Assembly: GCA_039815505.1 (NCBI GenBank)
Contig: JBCBZE010000085.1
Span: forward strand, 1-11,183
Length of the DNA stretch: 11,183 nt
DNA from: CANLWN01 sp039815505
GTDB lineage: Bacteria > Bacteroidota > Bacteroidia > Flavobacteriales > Flavobacteriaceae
Reading direction: 5' to 3'
Position 1 is the stretch's first letter, and each line of letters begins with the position of its first letter. Position numbers and translations under genes: made by a program. A model generated the notes under the pieces. The model did not search any database. It worked only from the letters and a program-made list of their open reading frames with translations, and was not told where the DNA came from. Shown here piece by piece: positions 1 to 6,283 of this stretch.

Positions 1-478
1 GCTGTTCCCTTACGGACTGTGCGGTTTCAGCGGCAAGCACTTGTGCCTCTTCCAACGACTGATCGGGGCTTACCGCCTCTGCTTGCTGTACGACCGCTTC
101 TTGCGCTACCGGCAAGGGTAGGTCGGCACTTGTGCCCGGACCATGGGTCTCCTCCTGGCGCCCGATCGATGGTGCTGCCGTTTGCGCCTCACCTCCGCCC
201 TGATACGCTCTTCTTATTTCATTTTGGCGATGTTTGGCCTGTTCCGTAGCTGTTTTAAGGTCATACTCCAGTTTCATCTTCAAAAGGCCCTTGACCGTAT
301 TTTTTAAAGCATAAAAAGCTATGAGTGCCGCAAATCCATATGGTCCTGTCATCGCTAGAAACAAAAGGGTACCGCCAATTTTGGTCCTGTTCCGCCAAAG
401 CGATTTTAAAGTACTCCCTACTGTATTTTTTTGGGGATTTTCCCTTATTGTATCATCTGAAGTTTCCATATTTGCCAT
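1..478 (-). CDS. Membrane-anchored protein with Ala/Gln/Glu/Pro-rich tail, partial (runs off left edge)
   Basis: An open frame reads from ATG at 478 to the left edge with no stop, giving 159 visible residues. An in-frame TAA lies two codons upstream, so 478 is the earliest possible start; a second Met at 469 is possible. The N-terminus is polar (residues 1-30), followed by one likely transmembrane segment at about 34-58 (contains LLFLAMTGPYGFAALIAFYA). A charged, probably helical stretch follows (about 66-92), then a low-complexity region rich in Ala, Gln, Glu and Pro. The predicted topology is a short cytoplasmic N-terminus with a long soluble tail, but the orientation is not certain. The last 240 bp toward the edge are about 60% GC, far above the operon. 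It is 64 bp downstream of the basic-protein gene and on the same strand, so it is probably in the same operon. I do not recognise the family; a role in conjugation is inferred from position only. Confidence 0.75.
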   Translation of the reverse strand, partial: MANMETSDDTIRENPQKNTVGSTLKSLWRNRTKIGGTLLFLAMTGPYGFAALIAFYALKNTVKGLLKMKLEYDLKTATEQAKHRQNEIRRAYQGGGEAQTAAPSIGRQEETHGPGTSADLPLPVAQEAVVQQAEAVSPDQSLEEAQVLAAETAQSVREQ

Positions 479-542
479 TTCTTATTATTTTTAATCATAT
501 TAGTACCAGTAACATGGGCTCATAGTTTGCTTTTACGTTTCG

Positions 543-947
543 TTAGGCACCTTGCTTTGATTGTGCCCGCCCGGGCTCATTTTCTACAACTTCCCTGGTT
601 TCAGGTTCGCTATTTGTTCCAAACTCCTTTTTTAAGTCCACATACCATTCCTTAAAGTCTTGTTTTATACGGGCTTTGGTTTTAATGGCCCTTTTTTGCC
701 TCTTTATCCGTATGCCTTTTAATCCGGTCCTATTTTTCCTGACCTCGCCTTTAACCGCACGCAACAAGTGCCAAAGCAATTGCCTCAAGTGTCCCGATTT
801 CTTTTGTTTTGATGGAACCATCGTACTTTTTACATCTTTTCTTTGAGCCGGTTCAAAGGCTTTTAATAGTATCATGATAATAAATAACAATACTTCCTTG
901 GACCGAGTAGAAATTTGTTGTACCACCGAATTGTTGTTTTTTTTCAT
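543..947 (-). CDS. Small, strongly basic protein of unknown function
   Basis: This encodes 134 aa from ATG at 947. The frame is open further upstream to 1061, but that start would overlap the PH-domain gene by 95 bp, and 947 sits 19 bp after that gene's stop, matching the spacing of the operon. A 12-bp palindrome (TAGCATATGCTA, 947-958) abuts the start codon. Residues 18-30 are hydrophobic (VLLFIIMILLKAF), too short for a confident membrane span but possibly an interfacial helix. Residues about 36-100 are dense in Lys and Arg (for example GIRIKRQKRAIKTKARIK), and the C-terminal 30 residues are acidic and polar. The charge pattern would suit nucleic-acid or membrane-phospholipid binding, but this is inference. 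No family recognised. Cotranscribed downstream of traK and the PH-domain gene. Confidence 0.6.
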   Translation of the reverse strand: MKKNNNSVVQQISTRSKEVLLFIIMILLKAFEPAQRKDVKSTMVPSKQKKSGHLRQLLWHLLRAVKGEVRKNRTGLKGIRIKRQKRAIKTKARIKQDFKEWYVDLKKEFGTNSEPETREVVENEPGRAQSKQGA

Positions 948-966
948 AGCATATGCTAATCTGTCC

Positions 967-1410
967 TTACTGCTTAAAGTCCACCTCCCGAACGCCTTTA
1001 AGGTCTCTGCGCACATCCACGGCAATACGCAGCTCTTCTTTAATTTCCTTACCGTTCGCAATACCCTTGATCAACATTTCCGGATTAGAATGGTCCGTAC
1101 TGTCCAAAAACACATTGGAAAGTCCTAGAATACGGAGCCAAAAAGGTTGTAAGTGCTTAATATCCTTTACACGGTATAGCTCTATTTCATTAGTTGTCCT
1201 AGAGAAAATACCTCGATGTTCAATGATACGCTGATCGGTAATTTCTATCCGATTTTTTTTCGTATCGTAGTATTTCCATAATGCCATCAGCAATCCTATA
1301 CCAAAAGCGGCAGTCAACAGGATGCATAAGAGATAAAATGAGAAATTAATCCATTGCGATGGTGAACCTTCCCATATTATTTTTTCTTCCATTTTTTTAA
1401 CTACGTTCAT
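967..1410 (-). CDS. Bacterial PH-domain (bPH2/DUF304, YdbS-like) membrane protein
   Basis: This encodes 147 aa. Near the N-terminus is the segment IIWEGSPSQW (11-20), a motif common at the start of DUF304/bPH2 proteins. A hydrophobic stretch at about 22-45 is a likely membrane span. From residue 53 comes the typical bPH2 strand pattern: NRIEITDQRIIEHRGIFSR, then a TNEIELYRVKDI segment and GLSNVFLDSTD, ending with a polar helix. bPH2 proteins usually have two membrane helices before the domain, so this one has a short or single anchor. The family is membrane-associated and poorly characterised. The gene begins 12 bp after traK and ends 19 bp before the basic-protein gene, so it is embedded in the transfer operon; a role in the transfer apparatus or the membrane around it is inferred. 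Start 1410 is chosen for operon spacing; Met7 (1392) is an alternative. Confidence 0.8.
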   Translation of the reverse strand: MNVVKKMEEKIIWEGSPSQWINFSFYLLCILLTAAFGIGLLMALWKYYDTKKNRIEITDQRIIEHRGIFSRTTNEIELYRVKDIKHLQPFWLRILGLSNVFLDSTDHSNPEMLIKGIANGKEIKEELRIAVDVRRDLKGVREVDFKQ

Positions 1411-1422
1411 TTGTTGCTGTAC

Positions 1423-2046
1423 CTAATCCTCGATGATAGCGTTGATCTTTACGTCGTAATTTTCGATTAACAGACCGTGTGGGTTTTCATCCGTTCTTGC
1501 CACGTCCTGTAGTTCAAAAAGAGCAGAAAAAAATTCTGTTCTTTCATTCTTTTGATCGGTTCTTTTAACCTTTAATTTTCCGTATAATGCCCCCGTAACG
1601 GGGATGGTATTTTGATTTACCTTAATAGAATCCACGAGAAGGCTTTGAATTAAATTTTGCGATCTTATTTTTTGAAAGTGTCCCTTGGCCTTTAGCGAGA
1701 GGTAGAGTTCTTTTCCGGAATTACCCGTAAGGTGTAGTGCACGGTTTATATTACCTTCCATACTAAATTGATCAAAATTCCAAAATAACCTATGAAAGGT
1801 GGCGATATGGTTTTTTATTTCAGGATTACGATAGGCATCCATCTTCTCTGGAGTAATACCGCTAGCTAAGGCGAGCTGACCATTATCGGTTATGATATAG
1901 GCCGTTTTTGCAAAGTTTTTAGTGATGTAAAACGCCCAAGCCAAACTGCCCGTAGAAATCAATAGGCATACCACCATACTTATTACCATCGCCTTTTTGG
2001 CCAAATCAAAGCTGCTGGGAATATCTTTTAATGATTTTAAATCCAT
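1423..2046 (-). CDS. traK: Conjugative transfer protein TraK (VirB8-like)
   Basis: This encodes 207 aa, the usual size for Bacteroidota TraK. Topology is a short cytoplasmic N-terminus, one transmembrane helix at about 19-42, and a periplasmic domain. The segment HIATFHRLFWNFD (80-92) matches the conserved histidine/phenylalanine motif typical of TraK proteins (H...FH.LF...D). In the family, this VirB8-like protein is an inner-membrane scaffold component linking the platform to the core complex. In the canonical CTnDOT order traK follows traJ and precedes traL and traM; here it follows traE across a 176-bp gap containing a hairpin, and traL and traM do not follow it. The start at 2046 gives a normal N-terminus. 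It is 12 bp upstream of the PH-domain gene, so the two are probably cotranscribed. Confidence 0.9.
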   Translation of the reverse strand: MDLKSLKDIPSSFDLAKKAMVISMVVCLLISTGSLAWAFYITKNFAKTAYIITDNGQLALASGITPEKMDAYRNPEIKNHIATFHRLFWNFDQFSMEGNINRALHLTGNSGKELYLSLKAKGHFQKIRSQNLIQSLLVDSIKVNQNTIPVTGALYGKLKVKRTDQKNERTEFFSALFELQDVARTDENPHGLLIENYDVKINAIIED

Positions 2047-2222
2047 ACTTGTTCTTTTTTATAATGGTGTGTCTCTTTAAATAGTATAAGCGGCTACCTT
2101 TGATGGTGTGTTTTTTCATGAGCTCGTATTAAGGTTAAAGGAAATCTTTAACCTTAATACAGCTCTTTCAACATAAGTTCATACCTAAGGCCGCGCTATG
2201 CTAACCAGGTTGTTGTCTTCCA
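2047..2222 (-). other. 176-bp intergenic gap between traE and traK
   Basis: This is the longest gap between the called genes. It contains the 20-bp hairpin and two 9-bp direct repeats, ACACACCAT on the minus strand (2064-2072 and 2103-2111), 39 bp apart. Directly after the hairpin an ATG at 2119 opens a 37-codon frame (to 2006) that overlaps the start of traK; it begins MKKHTIKGSRLYYL and is strongly basic. I do not call it a gene because nothing beyond the frame supports it. A short 12-codon frame also overlaps the traE stop. No promoter is convincing. Confidence 0.6.
2120..2165. repeat. Long inverted repeat (hairpin) in traE-traK gap
   Basis: A perfect 15-bp inverted repeat (arms 2126-2140 and 2146-2160, GTATTAAGGTTAAAG and its complement) encloses a 5-base loop (gaaat). 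After a single bulged C (2125) the stem extends by 5 further pairs (GAGCT 2120-2124 with AGCTC 2161-2165), giving about 20 pairs. It lies in the 176-bp gap 2047-2222, the longest in the operon. On the transcribed (minus) strand the stem is followed by CATGAAAAAAC, not a T-run, so it is not a typical intrinsic terminator for the operon. It could be an mRNA processing or stability element that separates the pilin message from traK, an attenuator, or a protein-binding site. The structure is seen directly; the role is not known. Confidence 0.85.
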
Positions 2223-2567
2223 TCAAATGAAAGTAGCGACTAAAAGTTCGGCCAATCCAAAAATCCCCATTCCAATGACAAAACGGATTAAATTTTTCTG
2301 TGCCTGTTCATTACCCTGCATGTACTGTAAAAAAACTAAAAATCCGCCCACTACCGCAAATAGCCCCACCGCGGCATCCAAAGCCAATTTAACCGTAGCC
2401 GACCAGGTAGTAATTTGACCATCTACGGCAAATATGGGGACACTAAATAGCAGCATCATAATACAGACCATAGCTTTTTTATGGGTTCCTTCTGCAGATC
2501 TTTTTAGCTTAGGCGTTAAACTTGTTCTCATTGTTCTCATTGTTCTCATTGTTCTCATTGTTCTCAT
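2223..2567 (-). CDS. traE: Conjugative transfer protein TraE (DUF4134, VirB2-like pilin subunit)
   Basis: This encodes 114 aa as read from the first ATG. The first 15 residues are a perfect five-fold MRT repeat, from five copies of a 9-bp unit, so any of five in-frame ATGs (2567, 2558, 2549, 2540, 2531) could start translation. Residues 16-31 are polar and basic, 32-47 form a signal-peptide core ending SVPIFA with likely cleavage after Ala47, and the mature protein has two hydrophobic helices (about 62-82 and 92-113) separated by a polar loop (QGNEQAQKN). A signal peptide plus two-helix hairpin is the architecture of DUF4134/TraE and of VirB2-type pilins, which are processed and assembled into the transfer pilus. 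Mature size is about 67 aa, slightly short for TraE. It follows traF by 36 bp, the reverse of the canonical traE-traF order. Confidence 0.85.
   Translation of the reverse strand: MRTMRTMRTMRTMRTSLTPKLKRSAEGTHKKAMVCIMMLLFSVPIFAVDGQITTWSATVKLALDAAVGLFAVVGGFLVFLQYMQGNEQAQKNLIRFVIGMGIFGLAELLVATFI
2523..2567 (-). repeat. Five tandem copies of 9-bp unit ATGAGAACA at the start of traE
   Basis: Five exact copies of ATGAGAACA (minus strand) lie head to tail at 2523-2567, covering the predicted first codons of traE. Each unit adds the residues MRT and a new in-frame ATG. Because the unit is 9 bp, gain or loss of copies keeps the reading frame. It is a short tandem repeat of the kind that mutates by replication slippage; an effect on translation initiation or signal-peptide length is inferred. 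Confidence 0.95.
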
Positions 2568-2603
2568 TTTTAAATTAATAATCAGTTTATTTATTAAAAT
2601 CTT

Positions 2604-2903
2604 CTATTGTTCTATATCATTGCCTTTGGTCCTAATAATATATTTCAGCCGTTGGTTCATTTTTATACAATGATATCCCGATTTGTATTTTAGGAATTGG
2701 GTAAGTTCTCCCTTTCCCGGGAATTTGGACGCCACGAAGAAATAAGCACCCCCTAGGGTGGGAAAAATAAGGGAGGCTAAAAAATTATTGAGAAACGTAA
2801 ATAAAAACCCAAGGAAACACACGATGATAAGTGCAACTTTACCCAGGTTAAACCCCATTACCTCTGGTGTTTTTTCTAATACTTTAGGACATCTGAACTC
2901 CAT
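2604..2903 (-). CDS. traF: Conjugative transfer protein TraF (DUF4133, VirB3-like)
   Basis: This encodes 99 aa, the usual size for DUF4133 proteins. It has a short basic N-terminus, two closely spaced hydrophobic segments (about 20-38 and 41-59) forming a membrane hairpin, and the segment FPGKGELTQFLKY (61-73), which resembles the conserved FPKKG...KY region after the hairpin in the family. The C-terminal tail is basic. VirB3-like proteins are small inner-membrane components that work with the VirB4 ATPase, to which they are fused in some systems. Here the ATPase gene is over 4.8 kb upstream rather than adjacent, unlike the canonical traE-traF-traG order. It lies 29 bp after traJ and 36 bp before traE. 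Confidence 0.85.
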   Translation of the reverse strand: MEFRCPKVLEKTPEVMGFNLGKVALIIVCFLGFLFTFLNNFLASLIFPTLGGAYFFVASKFPGKGELTQFLKYKSGYHCIKMNQRLKYIIRTKGNDIEQ

Positions 2904-2932
2904 GATTTCTTTGTTTTTCGTTAAAACCGTTA

Positions 2933-3787
2933 TTATCTTCCACCTGTTAACCGTTGTGTTATGGTATCCCCGATTCCCGAGCCCAATTCACTGCCTTTGC
3001 TCACTAAGGTATTGGCGAATTTGGGTACTTGCAGAATGGTAATGATCATCACCACTTGTAGGCCCAAAGACAATATGGCATTGGTAAAACTGAGGTTCGT
3101 TACATCCATGGCCACAATAATGGCCTTCATAATGCGTAATATGGGTTCCCAGAGCATCACCGAAATAAAGCCAAAAAACCAGCTTCCCAATACACTCTGG
3201 TTACCAACAATTAATGAAAATGGCACCGCCAATACGCCTAATACGTAATAGATGGATGCTAGAATGACCTGTCTGCCCAAAATGTAAAATCCTACTACAT
3301 TGGCCGCAAAATAAATGAGCAAGTGTATGACTTCCAATGCGGGGTTAATCGCTATAATATCATAAACCCCAAGCCCCGGCGAGCTACCTGGATATACGAA
3401 GGTGATAGAATCCATATATAGGGTATAAAAGGCATTTTCGTACCAATTGATAAGGCCGGTACCGGTTACCCCTGCACCCCAAGCCTTTCCAATACCCTCC
3501 AATACAATGGAGTCTACCAATTGCATGGGATCAATTACCAACAGTTCCACCAATGGCCGGTACAGGGTTATTGTAGCCAAAATTAAGCAGGGTTTAATGA
3601 TGACGAACGGATCTAGCTTAGAATCGATATCCGACATATAAAGCATTACCCTGTAGGCAATATAGATAATGACGATTACCGCGGTAATTTTTAGGACTGG
3701 ATCGATAAGGCCCCCTACCACGGCATACATTTTCCCGCTATTATTGACCCCTACCAGTTCGTTCCAGAATGTATCAAAATTAAACAT
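2933..3787 (-). CDS. traJ: Conjugative transfer protein TraJ (VirB6/TrbL-like inner-membrane protein)
   Basis: This encodes 284 aa of highly hydrophobic protein. Predicted membrane segments lie at about 30-50, 61-78, 148-168, 172-196, 203-218 and 235-253, with a long Gly/Pro-containing loop between the second and third (about 80-145). The polytopic layout, the Trp/Glu/Pro segment after the fifth helix (LWEPILRIMKAI) and the Gly/Ser-rich C-terminus fit the VirB6/TrbL class, which forms part of the inner-membrane channel; in Bacteroidota this is TraJ. Family TraJ proteins are often somewhat longer (about 330 aa), so this is a compact version. The start at 3787 is 12 bp after the previous stop. 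It heads the inner-membrane block traJ-traF-traE. Confidence 0.85.
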   Translation of the reverse strand: MFNFDTFWNELVGVNNSGKMYAVVGGLIDPVLKITAVIVIIYIAYRVMLYMSDIDSKLDPFVIIKPCLILATITLYRPLVELLVIDPMQLVDSIVLEGIGKAWGAGVTGTGLINWYENAFYTLYMDSITFVYPGSSPGLGVYDIIAINPALEVIHLLIYFAANVVGFYILGRQVILASIYYVLGVLAVPFSLIVGNQSVLGSWFFGFISVMLWEPILRIMKAIIVAMDVTNLSFTNAILSLGLQVVMIITILQVPKFANTLVSKGSELGSGIGDTITQRLTGGR

Positions 3788-3799
3788 GCTTTTTCTTAT

Positions 3800-4378
3800 T
3801 TAATGAAACACTTTGATAAAAGTGTTAAGGTTATCAAGTCTGTATTCTATCTGTTGTATCCTAGATCTTATGCGCTTTGCACGTAAATAAAGTTTTAACC
3901 AAAACGTATAACTATAACCTACACCTCCACTTTGAAGGGCCAAACCTGTAGTGATAGGATCCAAGTTGTTCTCTACCTGCGCCAAATATCCTTTCTCCAC
4001 GTCTAAATCTTCCTTTATCTGTTTTAGTCCAAAGTGTATAAATGGTGGCGTATTTTCCAAAATCTTTATTTTACTTTCCAGCTTCGCAATGAGTGTGTTG
4101 GTCTGTACAGCTTGATACTGTGCTCCCAATAGTACCGGCGATGCACCCAACGTTGAGGTAACATCTATTTTATCGGCATATTTTTTTTCCTTATCGCGTA
4201 GGTTCAGATAAGCAGTCCCCATAGGCACTCTGGATCCGCTCAATACAATCAATTGCGCATTTATGGTGCGATTGATATTACGAAGCTGCTTATCCTTTAT
4301 TCTTGGTTTCTTTTGTGCACTGTTTACGATGGGAAACAGCAGACCAAGCATTACAAAAACTAGTTTAATAAGTTTCAT
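3800..4378 (-). CDS. Predicted exported helical protein 5 of cassette, unknown
   Basis: This encodes 192 aa. A clear signal peptide (MKLIKLVFVMLGLLFPIVNS-A) is followed by a basic segment (KKPRIKDKQLRNINR) and a mainly helical protein with coiled-coil-like stretches (about 95-138 and 165-188). A Gly-rich segment with aromatics (GGVGYSYTFWLKLYL, 151-165) precedes a basic helix (RAKRIRSRIQQIEYRLDNL). The start overlaps the end of the preceding gene by 14 bp, suggesting translational coupling. It is the last of five exported proteins and lies 12 bp before traJ, the position held by traI (DUF4141, VirB5-like) in the CTnDOT order. That position and the helical, signal-bearing nature make a VirB5-like role possible, but I see no diagnostic motif and assign no family. 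Confidence 0.7.
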   Translation of the reverse strand: MKLIKLVFVMLGLLFPIVNSAQKKPRIKDKQLRNINRTINAQLIVLSGSRVPMGTAYLNLRDKEKKYADKIDVTSTLGASPVLLGAQYQAVQTNTLIAKLESKIKILENTPPFIHFGLKQIKEDLDVEKGYLAQVENNLDPITTGLALQSGGVGYSYTFWLKLYLRAKRIRSRIQQIEYRLDNLNTFIKVFH

Positions 4379-4895
4379 TTTCTATACTTAGATTAATAAC
4401 ATTTTCGAGTGCGGTAAGTGTTAACAGTAAACGGTTCTCTTCGGTTAGATATAGCTGATCTTTAGCGCCACTTTTTCTCTCACCCAAATAGTTTCGTATA
4501 TTTTGTAGTTCATAGGACAGTTTTTGGTTAAACCTTAGCTGTATACTAATGTTTTTGAACATATTCATTTCATAGGCGGTATACGGACTAACAATAGGAT
4601 ATTTAGAGTTAAAATAATTTCTTGTGGTCCTGTTTACAAAATAGAGCACATCCGGCCTCAAATCGTCTACCTGGGTATTTCCGGTTTTTAAACGCTCTTT
4701 ATCTTTTTCCATAAGCTTGGCAACCGTAATAACCGTTCCCATGTGCAATAAGTTCAGTTCTTCCATGTCGTCATGAAAATCCCGTATCTTTTTATTAGCC
4801 GCAATAGCGGTTCTATCCGTCAGGCGCTCTCTCGTTTGTTGTGCCCGTACCTCAAAAACGCTTATAAAGCCTATGAACAATAGTATTATTTTCAT
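4365..4895 (-). CDS. Predicted exported protein 4 of cassette, unknown
   Basis: The frame is open from an ATG at 4928 (187 aa), but Met12 at 4895 begins a textbook signal peptide (MKIILLFIGFISVFEVRA-QQ), so 4895 (176 aa) is preferred. The 4928 start, only 9 bp after the preceding gene, fits operon spacing and cannot be excluded. After cleavage the protein is polar and probably mostly helical, with charged stretches (KLMEKDKERLK; NIRNYLGERKSGAKDQ) and a C-terminal Leu-rich helix (ENRLLLTLTALENVINL). No cysteine is seen in the mature part, and there is no lipobox. I do not recognise the family. It overlaps the next gene by 14 bp. A periplasmic role in the transfer apparatus is inferred from export signal and position. 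Confidence 0.7.
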   Translation of the reverse strand: MKIILLFIGFISVFEVRAQQTRERLTDRTAIAANKKIRDFHDDMEELNLLHMGTVITVAKLMEKDKERLKTGNTQVDDLRPDVLYFVNRTTRNYFNSKYPIVSPYTAYEMNMFKNISIQLRFNQKLSYELQNIRNYLGERKSGAKDQLYLTEENRLLLTLTALENVINLSIENETY

Positions 4896-4937
4896 TTTGC
4901 CAAGAGTTTGAATTAAATAGAACATCATTTCATTTGA

Positions 4938-5549
4938 TCAGTAAGGAAAAAATTTTCTTAACAGGGTGCTCCTATGTATATCGGCCTCAATTTCATCCAG
5001 TTTTCTACTCAATACTTCCAATGAGATTTCCGTATTTTGGTTCAAGTTTATTCGCTCCCCATATATAGTAGGTCTAACTGCGGAGAGTAAATTATTTAGA
5101 TCGGTTATATCATTCGCATTCTGGATATCGCTTAGATCGGGGAAACTTCCAAATCCTTTCAAATGGCTCAATTTCTTATACAGCTTATCCAACAACCCTA
5201 AAATCGCATTGATTTTTTTTAAGTTGTCCTTCTTCTTAAAAGGATAAAAAAAGGCCAGGTTGTTATTGTCAACTTTTACCTTGTTTGCGCGAAGCTCTAA
5301 TTTTTCAATCTCGCTTAGTATGGCGCCCGCATCAATGGCCGTGGGCACATAGGCATAGAGACGTTTTACATAGAAGTCCTTATATTTATCCACACTTGCC
5401 CTTAGATCCGGCTCAATAACCCTTACAAAGGGGTCAAGCGTTGCCGACATGGCCACAGAAGATGTCACCGCATTTTTATTGTTGGCCGGAATCTGTGCAA
5501 ACAAACCACTACTTAGACCAAATGCTATATATATAAGTTGTTTTTTCAT
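4938..5549 (-). CDS. Predicted exported protein 3 of cassette, unknown
   Basis: This encodes 203 aa with a short signal peptide (MKKQLIYIAFGLSSGLFA-Q), cleavage likely after Ala18. The mature protein is rich in Lys, Leu and Asn and probably helical: a charged helix at about 78-93 (SEIEKLELRANKVKV), an aromatic/basic patch (FFYPFKKKDNLKK, 100-112), a Lys/Leu helix (about 113-130) and a C-terminal charged helix (SLEVLSRKLDEIEADIH). It ends with RKFFPY. The start is 9 bp after the stop of the preceding gene. No catalytic motif or known family is visible. Context suggests a soluble periplasmic component of the secretion apparatus. Confidence 0.7.
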   Translation of the reverse strand: MKKQLIYIAFGLSSGLFAQIPANNKNAVTSSVAMSATLDPFVRVIEPDLRASVDKYKDFYVKRLYAYVPTAIDAGAILSEIEKLELRANKVKVDNNNLAFFYPFKKKDNLKKINAILGLLDKLYKKLSHLKGFGSFPDLSDIQNANDITDLNNLLSAVRPTIYGERINLNQNTEISLEVLSRKLDEIEADIHRSTLLRKFFPY

Positions 5550-5558
5550 GGTATCGCT

Positions 5559-6170
5559 TTAATTTATAAGTTCAAATGCCTGCAATGCAAGGAGTATCTC
5601 ATCCTGATTCTGCGCAACCATGGTGGCCGCGGTGATTAACAGTAGTGCCCTGCTGCGTTTCTCATCGTCGGAATAGGCTTTAAGAATAGCCCTTCGGATC
5701 CTGTAGATTTCCTGCCGATCCGCATTACGCATATCACTGGAATTCAAGTACTGTAACCACAAAAGGTCTATGGAATTAGTACTGATCTGGGACATATATT
5801 TTCGCTTGTTTTCCGTGAAATAGGGAAGGTCCGTACCATATGTGGCCAGGATACCCGAAGCGACCGCCATAGTGCCCTTTAGTCCAGAAGCCACTATAAA
5901 TTCACTTGTTCTATCATAAACCGTGGTTTTGTAGTTAATTTCCAGTTCCTCTTTTAAACTGCGTGTGGCATCTTCCAGCTCCAGCACCATAGTTCCGTTT
6001 TGTATAATTTCATTAAGAATATATCCTCTGATGGCTTTTTTTTCCTTTATGTTCTTTTTGTCCTTATTTTTGATTTGTATCGCATGACCTGGATTACAAA
6101 ACATCAAGGCACCGATAAGGAGTACATAGTTGACCCTTTGAAATCTCTTTTTTAGTACATCATTGTCCAT
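5559..6170 (-). CDS. Predicted exported protein 2 of cassette, unknown
   Basis: This encodes 203 aa. The N-terminus has a long n-region (MDNDVLKKRFQR) and a hydrophobic core (VNYVLLIGALMF) ending CNPGHA, consistent with a signal peptide cleaved after about residue 30. The cysteine at 25 does not sit in a proper lipobox. The mature part begins with a Lys-rich stretch (IKNKDKKNIKEKK), then helices, a small-residue segment (GLKGTMAVASGILATYG, about 96-112) that could be a weak membrane-interacting helix, and Arg-rich helical regions (RQEIYRIRRAILKAYSDDEKRSR). The start follows a 113-bp gap, the second longest between genes in the operon, so translation here is not coupled to the gene before. Family not recognised. 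Confidence 0.7.
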   Translation of the reverse strand: MDNDVLKKRFQRVNYVLLIGALMFCNPGHAIQIKNKDKKNIKEKKAIRGYILNEIIQNGTMVLELEDATRSLKEELEINYKTTVYDRTSEFIVASGLKGTMAVASGILATYGTDLPYFTENKRKYMSQISTNSIDLLWLQYLNSSDMRNADRQEIYRIRRAILKAYSDDEKRSRALLLITAATMVAQNQDEILLALQAFELIN

Positions 6171-6283
6171 TTTTTACGTTTTAGTATTACACATTCGGTT
6201 TTTAGATACTTCTATGGCAACTATTTAATTTCATGATATGGGCCTTTATCTTCTTGTCCTTCAAAAGCACTTTCCAAGGGGTG
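6171..6283 (-). other. 113-bp intergenic gap inside the exported-protein cassette
   Basis: The gap separates cassette protein 1 from cassette protein 2. On the minus strand a weak inverted repeat (AGCAC at 6285-6281, GTGCT at 6270-6266, 10-base loop) overlaps the stop codon and is followed by TTTTG. Five base pairs are too few to call a terminator. The only frame is ten codons. No Bacteroidota-type promoter (TTTG...TAnnTTTG) could be placed with confidence, although an internal promoter or processing site here would explain the spacing. Confidence 0.4.

Noticed and set aside
325..525. Plus-strand frame of 66 codons, and the other plus-strand frames of 60-130 codons
   Set aside because: They lie antisense to well supported minus-strand genes, show no recognisable protein features and are expected shadows in AT-rich coding sequence.
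948..1061. N-terminal extension of the basic-protein frame up to an ATG at 1061
   Set aside because: It would overlap the PH-domain gene by 95 bp; the ATG at 947 fits the normal gene spacing and the upstream residues read like the shadow of the PH-domain gene.
3455..3464. Perfect palindrome CCGGTACCGG inside traJ
   Set aside because: A 10-bp palindrome within coding sequence is readily explained by chance and codon choice.
6171..6283. Bacteroidota-type promoter in the cassette gap
   Set aside because: Partial matches to TAnnTTTG were found but none with a properly spaced TTTG box upstream.
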